Positions 11,626 through 24,821 of a stretch of 64,000 nt of DNA are shown here, one piece after another (within the stretch, counting starts at the first letter, position 1; every line of letters begins with the position of its first letter). A program made the translations under genes and the position numbers. Source of the DNA: Uranotaenia lowii (taxonomy: Eukaryota > Arthropoda > Insecta > Diptera > Culicidae); the NCBI RefSeq assembly GCF_029784155.1, contig NC_073693.1:338350023-338414022 (forward strand). The letters run 5' to 3'. Below the pieces are notes generated by a model, which searched no databases, had not been told where the DNA came from, and saw nothing but the letters and a program-made list of their open reading frames with translations.

Positions 11626-13879
11626 TCTATTATATAAAATTCTCTTGTAACGGTGTTTGTAGTACTACTCCTCCGGAATGACCCAACCAATTCAAATGAT
11701 ATTATTTTTAGAATATTCTGTGGGCATGCGAATCGGTTTATATCGAATAAAACCAACAAAAAGTCGCATCAATTGTCCGTAATCTTTAAATTTTTAATAA
11801 ATTGAATCAAATTAAAGTCATGGCCTTCAATTTTTTCGAGATTTTCTTTCTTTTGAGTGCCGGGCGGTTTGTTTTTCGTCTCCATGGTCGAGGCGTCGCG
11901 AGCAAACGTCGTAGGAGGTTAGTAACTATGGCATAGCATACTGTTTAGTGGGAATATTTGGGCGCGCATTTCTCAACCAAGCATTATTTCAATACATGTG
12001 GTGGCCATATGAAGCCTCGATGTGTTTTTTCTTCTTGATTCCTAGATCATTTGTACAGCACATAGTAATGAATGACGCCTACATTTGATCCAGATTGATA
12101 TTTTGCCGATCAAATCATAACCATTTTAACTTTAATTGGTGTTATTAAAAGAAGGAATTGTTGTCTGAATAATATGAATTTAGTACTGATGCATATGAAA
12201 TAATGGTATGACTCTTTGCGGACATTTGAAAAAAGAAAAGTGGAAAGATTTGGTTTATAATCCAAACAATCTGACTAAATAAACTTAACTTTTTTTTAAA
12301 TCGTTCACCAAAAAACTGTTTGATTAAACATAATTCAAGTACGTACTTAACATAAATGTATGTGTTTTTTTTTCAACATATTTTGGCTACAAAGAAAAAA
12401 CTTTAGATCCGATTTTTTGTTGAATTTTTTTTTTTGTGATTGATATTCCAGAAGAATAATTTTTTTTGAAAAGTTTTTATTATGACCTAAAAGTGTTGAA
12501 AATAATATTAACTCCTGGCATTTCACACGGTAAAACAAGTGGCAACGCACCTTTTAGCCATTAAACATATACCAATTTTTCTCTAAAATAGTGAGATAGG
12601 GTATCCCGAGTGTAAAATCTGAAGCGGATATTTAAAATTTTTAAATGTCGAGGTAAATTTACATGAAAATCTCCAGAAAAAAATGAACTCATGAATTCAT
12701 CGTAGCCTTAAAAGATTAGTTCTTTTTCATGTATTTAATTTGCTTAAACCTGCATTTGAATTAAATGTTATTGAATCTTGAAAATATCACATAATCTTAA
12801 ATAGAATCGCAAATCACCTTCAACACTGTATACGAAAATTTTAAATCAGACAACAATGGTTTAAATTGGCAGGTATGTCTTTAAGGATAAAAAAGAAAAT
12901 ATACATGCTTTAATTCGGTTGAATAACAAAAAACTTAAACCTATATTTTCTCCTTTCAAAACCAAATTAAATTCCTTTGAACATTAACCCAATAAATCAA
13001 GTCTTCTTGATTTAATTTGCATTTTTTGCTCGAACAAGTAAAAAAAAGGGCGAATTTTTTTTTGGACATGATTCTGATGAAAATATGGATATAAATAACC
13101 ACAGCTTCCAAAAGTGAGGGAAGTGAAGCTGCTTGAAAATGGTTTGTAAAAAATCTTCTCTAATGTTTTTATTTCTTCAGTTTTAAAAAATATACCATCC
13201 AAAGCTACTCGGGGCCAAAAGTGCTGCGCTAGGCAGAATATTGGGCAAACACTCCAAAAATATTCCCGATATTCAAAATTCTTCTTGCATAAAGTTTCTT
13301 ATGCAATGAATTTACAATAAATGAGAAAATTTTGATTTCGATTTAATCCTTAAAGTGAACTCGAGCAAAGCGGAGTAAATCAACTAAATGGTATACAATA
13401 AATGAAACATAGATATAATCAACATATGTTATTTATGGAACAAGTTATGAAGAGTGGATTTTTTTAGCATGAGGCTTGCCAAATTTGATGGTAACGTTGA
13501 GTGCTGAAAAAATCAAATTGCAACGGGAAGCTGATACCTGATACCATTCGGAAATATTCAAAGCATCCGAATCAAAGAAATGTAAATGAAAAGGATTCAT
13601 GTAAGATGCATTTAAAATTAATTGGAGAGATTTTTTTAAATAATTTATGAAAAGACCCGTGGAATTGAGTTAAATTCCTAGATTTGATTCCGATATAATT
13701 AAGCGGGACCTTTCGAGCAAACGGAAAAAATGGATATGTTAAAAAAACTAGGACGTGTTCAAGAAAGCGAGACAATTAACAACTCAAGATTTGATGTTTT
13801 TTTTAAGTCAAACAGCGAAAAAAAATGGAAATTGACGCCAAGTTTAACATGGTAAGACGAAGTTTACCGGGTCTGCTAG
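11626..13879 (+). mobile_element. Non-autonomous Helitron (copy 1)
   Basis: The 5' end TCTATTATATAAAATTC is preceded by A; the 3' end CCGGGTCTGCTAG is followed by T. That is the TC...CTAG structure inserted between A and T with no TSD, as known for Helitrons. No Rep/helicase coding is present. The internal block near 11,850-11,990 (containing GTCGAGGCGTCGC and GGCATAGCATACTG) is shared with the next Helitron. Confidence 0.75.
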
Positions 13880-15827
13880 TCTATATATATAAAAATGAAT
13901 GTTTGTCTGTCTGTCTGTTCCCTATAGACTCGGAAACTACTGAACCGATCATCGTCAAAACTGGCATCTGAGGGTTTTTGAGACCGGGGATGGTTTCTGT
14001 AATAGTCAAAACTCCATCCGACTTAAGAAAGGAGAGGCTTCCATACAAAATTTGTAGTTTTTCGAAACAAATTAAAGTCATGACATCCATTTTCTTGAGA
14101 TTTTTTTTTCCTTTGCGCGGTTTGTTTTTCGTTTCTATGGTCGAGGCGTCGCTAAAGGAAAGTAACCCAGGCATAGCATACTGCTCAGTAGGAATATTTT
14201 GGCGCGTATTTCTCAACCTGGGGTTTGTTTTTCGTCTCCATGGGCGAGCAAACGTCGACGCATGAGAATAGTAACCAAAGCACACTGTTCATTGATTGCT
14301 GGAAAATTTAACAATAAGACGCCTGTTTCTCAAACACGTGGGGCGATATGCAACCTAGATGTGTGTTTTTCTTGCTTATTTGATTTGTCCACAGCACGTG
14401 GTAATAAATGACGCCTAGATGTGACACGGATTGGTATTTTATCAATCGAATCAAAACCAATTGAAAGATTTGCAAAAATACTTCCATATTTAGTTCGTGT
14501 TAATGTAGGTAGCATTTGACTTTTCATTCAAGGAACATTAGAACATGTTCAAACGTTCAACTTTTTCTGTTAAAAAAAATTAAAAATTATGTTTTCTTCT
14601 AGAAATTGTTACTTCGGCCCAAATACACAACTAAAACGAATTTAGAAATGAAAATGGGTGCTTTTTATTTTAAATAATTCTGAAAAAGCCATCGTACTTT
14701 TTGCTTACAAACCAATTCAAGTACGTACTTAACATGAAAAGTGTTTTTGTGTTACATGGCTGCATAAAAGAGACTTTTGATCCGCTTCGTTTTAAAAAAC
14801 GAGACTTTAGAACTGATATTCAACTGGACGCAAAATTTTTAAGAGAAATTTTTAGTTTACCCTTAAAGTGTTAAAAACAATATTCCCTTCTGTCAACTTA
14901 CACGGTGGGGCAAGGGCAAACGTCGAACTTTTAAGAAATTCATCTTCAAAATGATTCAATATGTTGGAAATACCAGAAGGGGTATTCCGAATGTTGAAAC
15001 TGCAGCGGATATTGAAAATTCTTAAATGTCTTTGTAAATGAAGGTCATTCCCTTTGAACAGCATTCGTTAAAAGTGGAGTAACAAACATAAATTTATATT
15101 GCAGGAATACTGCAGATATATCAGTGAAACTTGATAGAACAAAAAACAGGAATTCGTATTAAATCCATTTAAAAGCCATTACTCTGACGCATCTGTAAAT
15201 AAGCTTTGCATTGACACTTGCTCCAATATACGGGACAAATGTGAACTTAGAAATTTGTTTTTGCCTACATTTTTGAGTATTTGACTTTCAGAGAGAAAAT
15301 TAAAAAAAAACGCTGAGAACTTATGTAGTGATGCAACTGATATTTTTTTAAATATTTATATGTTTACCGTAGTAAATTTATTTAAAAAAAAAAGAAATTT
15401 GCACTGTATTTAATACATAACTAATTTAATATATTTTTCATTACCATGATAAGTGCTGTTTGGGTATCGAGCCGGTTTGCCTATCTTCTTCAAGCAGTGG
15501 GGGACAAAATTGAAAAAGATGGGAGAGCTCCCATTTAAATTTAAGATAAATAGCTTTTCAAAGAAGGGACTATATTTAAAAAGGTTTTTTTGGGTACAGC
15601 GTACAAATTTCAAATCTTGAAAAATGAGTTTAGAGATCTGTATATAATATATACCATCTTTGAATTGCTATTCAGAACTGCAGCTGCAGTTCTCATTTTA
15701 AAGTTGTTGGTTCTGAAGTATGATGAAGTTTGATTTAAAACAATGCTCTCTAAAATCTAATTTTAATAAATTTTTACAAATTACATTCATTTCCGGAAGG
15801 TGTAGCAAAGCACAACGGGTCAGCTAG
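13880..15827 (+). mobile_element. Non-autonomous Helitron (copy 2), abutting copy 1
   Basis: Begins TCTATATATATAAAAATG at the base after the CTAG of copy 1 and ends ACGGGTCAGCTAG followed by T. It shares the GTCGAGGCGTCGC / GGCATAGCATACTG block (about 14,105-14,215) with copy 1 and has a partial internal repeat of it (GGTTTGTTTTTCGT twice, near 14,119 and 14,221). No long open frame; minus-strand frames up to 134 codons in the shared block look accidental. Confidence 0.78.
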
Positions 15828-16194
15828 TTTTATATAAAAGCAAAGAAAAAGTACAAAAAAAAAATGAAATTAATATTTTATTAATGTAATTGCAGACTTA
15901 CAAAAACTTTTTGGAACACTTAAATATTTAAAGGTTTATAAAAGTAAATCAGCGAAATTATTTGAAACAACCGTTGAAAATTTCCATACCGTTAATCGAT
16001 TTTGCTGAAACTTACTCAAAAACTTTGAATTTTTTTTGGTTTCTTTGTGAAAATTGTGAAAAAAACCGGGCAATATCCGGACTTTTTTCACGATATCCGG
16101 GCAACCGGGCCGGACCGGACTTTCTCGAAATTTTGCATCAAATATCCGGGCAAACCCGGATAAAACCAGGCAATCTGGCAAGCTTAGTTTAGAA

Positions 16195-17150
16195 AGAGCT
16201 TGTATTAATATTGTGATCTTTTAAATGAAGGAATTTTTTTCAAAAATATTTCTTATTTAAACTTCAAGAAAGTAAATTTCCTCAAAAAGTTGAATTATTT
16301 TGAACACCGGAAACTTCGCATCCTTCGAAATTACAAAAAAAAAATTCACACATCATTTGTGCAGAATTGATTCGCCCAACGATGGGTTAATTGCACGTTT
16401 GTCAGTTTCAATTCAACTTTTTCAACATTTCTTTTTTTCGTGTTTTGCTTAAAAAAGAGTTTAACAAACAATCCAACATAATTTACACAATTCTAGCTAA
16501 TATACTTGCCTTATGATGTTAAATAAGAACTGCTCACTTACATTTATGAACAATCTTGAGAATACCTACATCAAATAATAATACAATGTTGTAAAAAAAT
16601 TATATGAGATAAGTAAGGATCTTAGCCCTTAAAATTAACTAAATAAATTTCATCGTCTCTCTACCAACAAATATCAGGGCTTGATTGTTACAAACGCCTC
16701 TTTCTGTTCAGTAATGCATAAATAGGAGATAGAGAAACTTAAAGAGGTTAACATTGATTCAAATGAATAAAAACAATTATATAAATTGTTAATGAACTTT
16801 AAGTTTTATTTCAAGAACAAAAAAAATGTTGTTGAAAGTTGTTGCTGCAGTTCTGATCGCATATATAACTGATTTTATGAGAAAAGTATTGTTTTTCCGT
16901 CTTTTCCTGGTTCGCAATCTGATTTCTTGTGTACTTAATGAGTACTTCTCAATAACGAATGTACCAAAATAAAACATCGAGGCCATTGTTATAGATGTCT
17001 GTGTTTGTGAAACCCATTTGCGGGGTTTAGTAGAATCTATAAGTCTAGTAGAATTTGAATTCTTAAGTTTGTTATTCCTTTCAAGTTTTGATGGTCTGTG
17101 GCAACAAAAAGGGCTGTAATGCTTGAAAATCTCACGGTGGATATTATCTG
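16195..17150. other. AT-rich DNA, nothing recognised
   Basis: The longest open frame is 128 codons on the minus strand at 16,789-17,175 and partly overlaps a SINE. It has no recognisable motif and I do not call it a gene. Confidence 0.35.
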
Positions 17151-17158
17151 GAAGATGG

Positions 17159-17400
17159 TTTAAACAAACACACACATATAGGATCTCAGTGAAGCTTTAT
17201 GTTTCTTTAATCTAAATTCTACTTAAGACTAAAGCGTACATCTTTCGAGGATATAATGGCTAGCATTTTAAAAATGCTAAAACCATCAGCCCACAGAACG
17301 AGTGCTAAATATGTATGCCGTGACCGATACTCGATCTCATGACCACTGGCTTAGAAGACTTAGACACTATACTCTACACCGCGATCGGTGGCTCATTAAT
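17159..17400 (-). mobile_element. Decayed tRNA-SINE (second family, copy 1)
   Basis: Homologous over most of its length to the next entry: shared words include CTTTCGAGGATAT, ATGGCTAGCAT and GGCTTAGAAGACTT. It carries a degenerate B-box region on the minus strand. No poly-A tail remains. Same orientation as the other copy. Confidence 0.6.
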
Positions 17401-17510
17401 CCTACGGTTAAATTATGAATCGGTAGGCAGGTCGATGCCTTTCTTGATAACTGATACCAGATACTGGATCATGAATAAGCTTACCAGAATTCCCGGTTTT
17501 ACCGAGACTC

Positions 17511-17760
17511 ACTTTTTTTTTTTTTTTTAAACGAACACAAACACATACAGGATCTCAATGAAACATGATGTTTCCTCGAAGAGATTCCTCTTTTTCTTAA
17601 CTCTAAGCGTATATCTTTCGAGGATATGATGGCTAGCATCTTACAAATGCTAAAGCCACCAACCCACCGAAAGTGTACTATGTTTGCCGTGACCGGGGTT
17701 CGATCTCACACCCCCTGGCTTAGAAGACTTGAAGGCTGTTCTCTACGCCACGGGCGGCGG
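17511..17760 (-). mobile_element. tRNA-SINE (second family, copy 2) with poly-A tail
   Basis: On the minus strand the head contains an A-box-like TGGCGTAGAGAAC and a B-box-like GATCGAACCCC. The body has CCTCGAAAGATATACGC and the tail ends GTTCGTTTAAA with an A-run at 17,513-17,528. This head-body-tail order is that of a pol III-transcribed SINE. A clear TSD was not found. Confidence 0.65.
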
Positions 17761-17764
17761 CAAA

Positions 17765-19980
17765 AAATGCGAAATAAAAAGATAAAAAAACTGAATTTCA
17801 GTTGTGGAAGGTAACGATTTTTGCGATCAAAACTTATTTTTAGCAATATACATCAAAATTAAAATTAACGCCTCTAACCAAAAAGAAGGTTTGAAAACCC
17901 TCTCGGATGAAAAAACTATGAAACTATGATTTCAAAGGAATTCATCCACAACCCTTGAAATCAAAAAATGAACAATTTTTTAAAGCCAAAAACATGATAT
18001 TTGATGAAATAATAACGTTTCAAGTTTTGTTATTTTTCGTGAATTTAATTAAATTATTCTATTATAATACTGCCCGGATTTCATGTTGAAAATTATTTGA
18101 ATAAATTTTTCTGGATAAGCCTGCTCCGGCTACTTACGGGGGAAAATGGCAAGATTAATTACGGTTCTGTTTTGTATATTGTTGGGCCTTATGATTGCTT
18201 GATCCTAGTGGAGGTCGGTTTTCCATCCGAATTGGGCCGTTCTGGGTGGCTGCCAATTACAGAAAAGTTTTAGTTTTGTTCTTTTTCAGTCAATTCGCTT
18301 ATCATAGCGGTTAATGATGATAAATAATGGTGATGACAGTACAAATGTTTGTCATCATACACGTTGAAATTAGCCAACACAGCTTGTGGGTTTGGGCTAC
18401 CCTTCATTGTTGGCAGATTATTCTTTGAGGTTACCCCAGGAACCGATACTAATTGAGGAATGGTTCTGAGTTTGGGAATCGACTAGAAGAAGCGACATGA
18501 TTGTAATCCCTAAAGTTCTAAGTTAGATGGTAAGGACTTGACTAACTGAAATGAATAAATGATAAAATTCCAAGATAAAAATGTCGTTGCTAAATCATTG
18601 AATTCAACAGATTATGGGCCAAGAAGCGTCAGGTATAGAATAAGAGAAAGCGTGAAAGGGGTAGTCTCAAGATATTATTGGAAAAAAATCGGTTGTTAAG
18701 TCCAAGAGCATGCTAGTCATTCAGAGGTACGAAGAGGTCATCCGAGGAAACAGCCAAGGTCCGAAGACTGCAATCCTGCGCCTGACTTCAGATGTTTTTA
18801 TTTTCGTTGATTCAGTTTTTTTTTGAAAGAATCTTTTGAACCACTTTAGGTAAATTATCAGAAAGTTTCTTGGAGTATAGAAACTCATGTTTAATATTGA
18901 CGATAATGCATGGTTTTTCGAATACCATTTGCTCTTAAAAGAGCGTATTGATAGAATGTCGTATGCCTATGGCTTCAACATTGAGTCAAAAAGAAAATCT
19001 CGATCACTATTGAGTTCAATAGATGGCAGTTATAGTAGAAGCCATGGCTTAATCACCGAATTTTTCTTTCCTTAGTTCCTTTTTTGAAACGTATCTTTCT
19101 TTACTTAAGCGTGTTTGTCGAGCAATCCGTTTCACAGTTTGAAAGAATATGTGGTTCAAAAGTAATCATAACAAAATTGAAAATGTAACATAGCAAATAA
19201 TTTCGAAACTGTTATTTAATAATTGCAGCTAAATCCAATTATTTCTCAAACTCGCTGCAAACAGCAATCGAGCACCGTCCGCTGTACGAAGAACGTTATG
19301 AAAAGGTCCTACCAGGAAACCCCACATTGCACAAACGAAAACCCAGAAACACGCTCGCCCGCGGAGTCATCTGTGCCCGTTGGCGCGCTAATTCGATAAG
19401 TTTACTTCAAAGGACGACTCATTCCAGGAAACACCATCCATGATGCTGTTCCATGTTCCATTCCATAAGTCACGTACCTATAGCTGGTAGAAAGGAAGAG
19501 AACGACGATAGAGACAGAGTGCGCTCGTGTTTGCATTATCCCATCCGTTAAGTGCAACAGCTCGTCGACAAACGACTCGTGCCTATGTCTGTGTGCTTGT
19601 TTTTGTGTTTGTGTGTGTTTGTGACTGTTCGTGACCGGATCCGGTGTGCCTGTCTGGAAAGATAAAACCCGATCCTGCTGGAAGCACCAATATTCCCCGG
19701 AAAACCCAGATAAAGTGGGCACGCAAATGAATATATTAATCTGCCATCTATCTTTCTGTTTTCCGGCAACGCAAACAGCTAACAGCTTTAGCATAATGTC
19801 GTCGTGTTCGCAAACTTTTTGCCTTCCTTTTTGCAACGACAAATGCAAGGACTGAAGCTTACCATCGTTATGACTGCTCAAAATACGCTAAAGTCATTAA
19901 GGGAATGAATATTCTGAAGTAAAATCGGAAGAATCCTCGCATAACAAATAGAGAATAAAAATAAATCTTAAAGTCGAATG
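17765..19980. other. Non-coding DNA with retroelement-like stretches
   Basis: 18,110-18,560 is more GC-rich and free of stops only in short runs; it resembles a retrotransposon 3' untranslated region but I cannot name a family. 19,280-19,900 is GC-rich with a GT-rich microsatellite near 19,590-19,625 and one minus-strand frame of 159 codons (19,402-19,881) without recognisable motifs. Confidence 0.3.
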
Positions 19981-19988
19981 GAAGGTTA

Positions 19989-20640
19989 CCCGAGCAGACT
20001 TTTATGGCAAAATTATAGCAAATTTTGCTATCACGCCCTGAGAGCCGATTTTGCTCTCATTTTGGTTGACATAAGGTGGTACACAGCAAAAATGAGAGCA
20101 CAAATTTTAATACTTGGTTAGCAAAGTGATGCCTCATTTTGCTAAAACTGAGAGCCTAACTACCAGTGATTGAAATCCTCAACCATTTTCTCATCAGAGG
20201 CATTCAAAATACACACTTTAAGGCCTCGTATAGTAATACAGGAGACGATACATATACATTCATTCAAACCCCCCCCCCCCCCCCCCCCCATGAGGAGGAT
20301 CTGCTCCGAGAGACACTATCCGTTCGCTGCTCAGAACGAACTCTCTTAACGTTCGGTCGCTACATGATGCATGAAGAAGACGAGGCACACATACTCATTC
20401 CCGAGCAGACTTTGATACTCAAATCGATAGCAAACTGAAACCCGATTTAGGTGTCAACAGCAAAATGATAGCATCAGATTTTTAGCGAAAGCAAAATTAG
20501 GCATCAATAAGGTTTCAGTATCGTTAATTTGATAGCAATTGAAAACCAAATTGAGGTACTAACAGCAAAATGATAGCATCATTTGCTGTATTTCTCTGCG
20601 AGAGCAAAATAAAGCATCATTATGGACTTATTAAAATTAT
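19989..20640. repeat. AGCAAAATGA-rich dispersed repeats, with a C20 run
   Basis: Two related segments, 19,989-20,165 and about 20,400-20,640, both begin with CCCGAGCAGACTTT and contain many AGCAAAATGAKAGCA words in both orientations. A pure C-tract of about 20 bp sits between them (about 20,270-20,290). The same family occurs at 24,449-24,821. No coding potential. Confidence 0.55.
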
Positions 20641-21899
20641 CGGAAATCATTAAAAATCAATTTGAGAGCTAAAAAACAGCACCATTAAATGTATTAACAG
20701 GGTTATTTTCTTAGCTTTTCTTTAAAAAAAAGTTGCACTAAAAGCATAATAATTTTTAAACAAACCTGTTACAAATGTAATGGCTATTTTGTGGACACTC
20801 AAACGTCCTTTTGTGATGGAATGGATAAACCCAAGAGGCTTAAAATCCGAAATAAAACAACAAACGTCCTATTGTTGCCTATGCAAAGGCGCTTAATTTT
20901 TCGTCTAGTTCTTGACAAAATTGTTGATCAAACACGCTTTGTCTTTTCGAAGAAGGTAAAATATCATGTTTCAAATAATAAACTGAATAACAAAATTTAT
21001 TGGAATAAAAAAATGGTTTAAGAGCTTAAGGAAACTTATTAAATTTCGATATTTTCTCTGCTTTTACTTTTTTTTAAATTTACGTTTTTCAGGATTGTTC
21101 ATTTCGTAGCTTAATTTGACACTAGAATTGAAGAACTAGTTGGTACAGTGCTGAAGTTAAATTTTTTTCGGGAGCGTGAGAAATTTCGGGCCTAAAAAGG
21201 CAATTTCATTTTCTGCTATACAAAATGACGAACGAAATATTTAGTGCCAACAAATGAGAAAATAAATAAGATTGAAATATAATAGGAAGTCATCATTTCA
21301 ATTATTGCATTGAGCCGAATTAGGTAGGTACTCAATTTTCTGTGATGAATATTTTGTGAACATAAATTGAATCGAAAATGAACAGGAAACAGTATTGCGC
21401 GCATATCAAGTAGTTTTTATTTTTCTGTCATTTCAAAAATAGTCATCATTTGGATATCAGAAAACAAAAAAAAATCGATATTGTTTTTGGTGGCCTTATA
21501 GGAAATTCTACTAATTATTAATTTGAAATAGCATCAAAAAGTAATTTTTAACTCCAAACATTTCTTAAAAATAAAGAGAAACATTTTTTTCCTTTGCATT
21601 GAAAGTAGAATTTCGTTCTATGTTCTGCAGTGGTAGTAAGCGAGTACAAAAACGGCTGATTTTACACTGATTTCACTAAGTTCGGAATCCGCAGTGCGCT
21701 ACACATAATATCTGTATACCGCTTGCGCACATACAAGAGTATTTATAACCCAAATAGTTTTTGCTTCCAAATCCTTTTACATTTATATCATGTACAAAGG
21801 TATCTAGTCTAGTTTGCAAAATCTACTATTCGATTTATCAAAGTGTGTAGCGCGTAGAAAACAAAAACAAAACAAAATTTAATTCTCGTGCCGGTAAAC
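20641..21899. other. AT-rich DNA, nothing recognised
   Basis: No frame above 80 codons and no repeat structure noted. Confidence 0.35.
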
Positions 21900-22340
21900 A
21901 TGTTGCGCGGATTCGTTATCGAAAACGACGGGAAAGAACTTCCTGTCGAAGGGAAAGCACCCGTTAGCTGGTGGTCGACGCTGCCCGAATAAGCGCCGCT
22001 TCACCTGGACGAGCAAAATGTCTGGGGATGCCCTGCGAGGAATCCATTGCATCGGAAGTATGCAGCCGCCGATGGGTATGTTGACATTACAGTACGAGAT
22101 TCGTAAAATTGCTTAGTATTTCTGTCTTTCAGAGTTTAGCCAGTGTGCAGCACCCTTTACCTAGTCACATTGTTTCTTGCGTTCATCTTCCTGCACGCCA
22201 TCCAATCTACGTAAACATCCAGCTGGCTCGAGAATAAGGAGTTTCACTGTGGCCGCTTTACAAGAAGACAGAATAGTCCGTAACCACTGGATTAAAACAC
22301 AACCTGCTGATAAAGCATACTCAATCATTGATTGCGAAGT
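21900..22340 (+). pseudogene. Exon-like remnant of an unrecognised gene
   Basis: A short frame from ATG 21,900 to TAA 21,992 starts MLRGFVIENDGKELPVEG and is more GC-rich than its surroundings. Downstream is a donor-like site (ATGGGTATGT near 22,074) and an acceptor-like TTTCTGTCTTTCAG ending about 22,130. A second exon-like segment follows, ending at a donor-like GAAGTAAGTA near 22,340. The frame does not continue across these sites without a stop or frameshift. A third segment with an acceptor-like ATTTCAG begins near 24,205. I do not recognise the product. It could be a decayed host gene or a captured fragment. Confidence 0.3.
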
Positions 22341-22505
22341 AAGTATACTTTTAATTTCCATTTGTTTACTAGGTAGTATAGAATGTTTTCGAATTCCCCC
22401 GTGAATTTGTTTTTCGTTAACTTACTACTGTAGTATATTTTCTGAAGAATCAGCTTGAAAGAAAAATAGGTATAATTAAAATGTTTCGATTCTTCTCTAC
22501 TTAAA

Positions 22506-23711
22506 GCGAACCTAGCATTTTCACTTTCGATCACCGAAAGGGTTTTGAATTTAGTTCAAGACTCAGCTCTTCAGTTATTTATGAAAATTACGAAAACATG
22601 AGCTCCAACCAAACATTTAAAAAAAGTTTCGGTTTACTTGCTATACTTTTTCTAAAAACCCTTATAAAATCGCCTTTGTGTAGTGAGAGTTTATTTCAAC
22701 TTTTTTCAATTTTTCTTCTTCTTCTTCTTCTTCGTTTTAATGTTTTGGCCAGAGAACGTTTCAATTTTTCTAATCCCAATCACAAATAATGAAATGTTAT
22801 CTGTCAGCCGTAAAATAAACGCCTGAATGTAGTTAACACAACTCGTAAGCATTTTTGGATAACAAATTTTGTTACTGGCATCTAAATAATAGGGTTGTCT
22901 AGTTGACCGTGGCATATCTAGTCTGCGAAAATATGATCAATTTTTTATAATTTTCGTGTAAAATTTACAAAAAGTTTTAATTTTTTTCCTAAATATACAC
23001 TCTGTTTATACACAGGTAATTATGTTTAAATACTGCTTTTGAATAGTTAATTCATTTAAGTAAAGCCGTGATAATACTAGGCGCTATCGGTGCCGTTTTT
23101 TTGGGTGTTGCATCACCTGCATCAGTTGCAAGTTTCATATTGAGAAACCTGCGAGTGGTTGCAGTTACTTAAATTGTACAAAAATTGAATAAATTTTGTC
23201 CAAGCAATATTTGTAAATTGCGTATGCTTTTTAACAAAATTTCACCTAACATTCAAATGCAAATATTCTTCGAGATAATTTTAGTGAACATTTTGTTTGA
23301 GTTGCGCTACAAATGTAACCTTTGAATAAACAACCTTACAATTTAGGTATTTTATTCGCACCTTTGAATAAACAACCTAACAATTTAGATTATAACAACA
23401 AAATTTGTTATTTTCAAAGATGCTTACGAGTTGCGTTAACTACATTCAGGCGTTTATTTTACGGCTGACAGATAACATTTCATATTTTGTGATTGGGATT
23501 AGAAAAATTGAAAAAAGTTGAAATAAACTCTCACTACACAAAGGCGATTTTATAAGGATTTTTAGAAAAAGTATAGCAAGTAAACCGAAACTTTTCTTAA
23601 ATGTTTGGTTGGAGCTCATGTTTTCGTAATTTTCATAAATAACTGAAGAGCTGAGTCTTGAACTAAATTCAAAACCCTGTCGGTGATCGAAAGTGAAAAT
23701 GCTAGGTTCGC
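22506..23711. mobile_element. Foldback element with 310-375-bp inverted arms
   Basis: 22,506 (GCGAACCTAGCATTTTCAC) to about 22,880 is repeated in reverse complement from about 23,398 to 23,711. The left arm carries about 50 bp extra, including (CTT)n near 22,715-22,735. The 0.5-kb centre has a short tandem duplication (GAATAAACAACCT twice, 23,322-23,390). No transposase frame. No certain TSD. Such structures mark foldback or TIR-type non-autonomous transposons. Confidence 0.75.
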
Positions 23712-24448
23712 TCTTCTAGAATTTGAACATTATCATACAAAGGCGAGTTAAAGTTATTTTAACGAATGAAACATTTTCAAATTTTTATATTATCATGCCA
23801 GGTCAGAGATGAATCGGTTCACATGATAATTAGAAAGTTAGAATTTCTCAAAGCTAAAATCAGAAATCATATTGAAATTCTTTCATTTTGTTCTTAACAA
23901 TCAAGTAGAAATTTTAAAATTTTACTAATTTGTCTCAAAGAAGAAAACAAAAAAACATCATTTTTGCTTACGGTTTTTAGCTAGGAATTGTTTTTTAAGT
24001 AATAATCTTCTCAAAAACTTTTAAAAAACATGTTGATGTAATATATCATATATTTAATGAGAATCAGACAGACAACTTTCAGAATTGAATATCTTGCTAC
24101 TGAAAAAAGAGAAGTAAAGTTGTTTGTTGATGTTTTGTACTAACGGCTCATGTGTATCATTTATTTTGTAATGTTCTTATAACTGCAAAATGTGTCTATT
24201 TCAGCTCCAGCCAGCAGTTGGAAACGATTCGGTTAACTAGTTTCGGAGCTTTCAAAGAAAATTTTTCCTGGAAAAATGCAACCATTTGGGGACGATTCGA
24301 ATGTTGGGTTGTCCTAGTCGTCATCGCTTTATACAAAAATACAGAATCTAAACTAAACAATGATGATTGATGTGGGCAAAATTCAAACGTAAGTAGAATA
24401 TATTTTATTGCTACGCCTTTATGTATACAATTCGACTTTTTTAACCTA

Positions 24449-24821
24449 GAATTGGACAAAATTTTGCTATCATGCCTTGAGCCAAATTTGCTATTATTTT
24501 GGTCGAACTTAAGTGTACACAGCGAAAATGAAAGTAAAGTTTTCGTACGTTGTTTGCAAAGTGATGCCAAATTTTACTTTTTCTGAAACCCCAACGATTC
24601 CACGATTTTCGAAAACTTTGAGAGCACATTGATATCTTTTTTTGCTATCGAGTAAAATTTGTTGATGCCTTATATTGCCATCATTGTGCTCTCCAAGCTG
24701 TCGAAAAACGAGGTGTAGTTGTGGTCTCAGTTTTAGCAAAATTTGGTATCATTTTGCAAACCAAGTATGGAAATTTTTGCTCTCATTTTTGCTGTGTACC
24801 ACCTTATGTCAAGCAAAATGA
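24449..24821. repeat. AGCAAAATGA-family repeats, inverted pair running into the gap
   Basis: 24,449-24,600 matches the repeat at 19,995-20,165 in the same orientation. 24,725-24,821 matches it in reverse complement (for example CTGTGTACCACCTTATGTC) and is cut off by the Ns. The inverted arrangement probably explains the failed assembly. Confidence 0.5.

Larger units (their letters stand above)
11481..16186. mobile_element. Short hAT-like element (about 0.5 kb core) split by two Helitrons
   Basis: Ends are TAAGGTTGCCAG (11,481) and, reverse-complemented, TAAGCTTGCCAG (16,186). They are flanked by a perfect 8-bp direct repeat GTTTAGAA at 11,473-11,480 and 16,187-16,194, the TSD length of hAT elements. 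The arms are rich in CCGGGCA and its complement. The core is 11,481-11,625 plus 15,828-16,186 (about 504 bp); the middle is two Helitrons. Related ends occur at 33,396-33,855 and near 25,600-25,692, so this is a dispersed family. Confidence 0.75.

Noticed and set aside
19402..19881. 159-codon minus-strand frame
   Set aside because: Overlaps a GT microsatellite translated as THKHTQ-like repeats; no recognisable domain and an equally long frame lies on the other strand.
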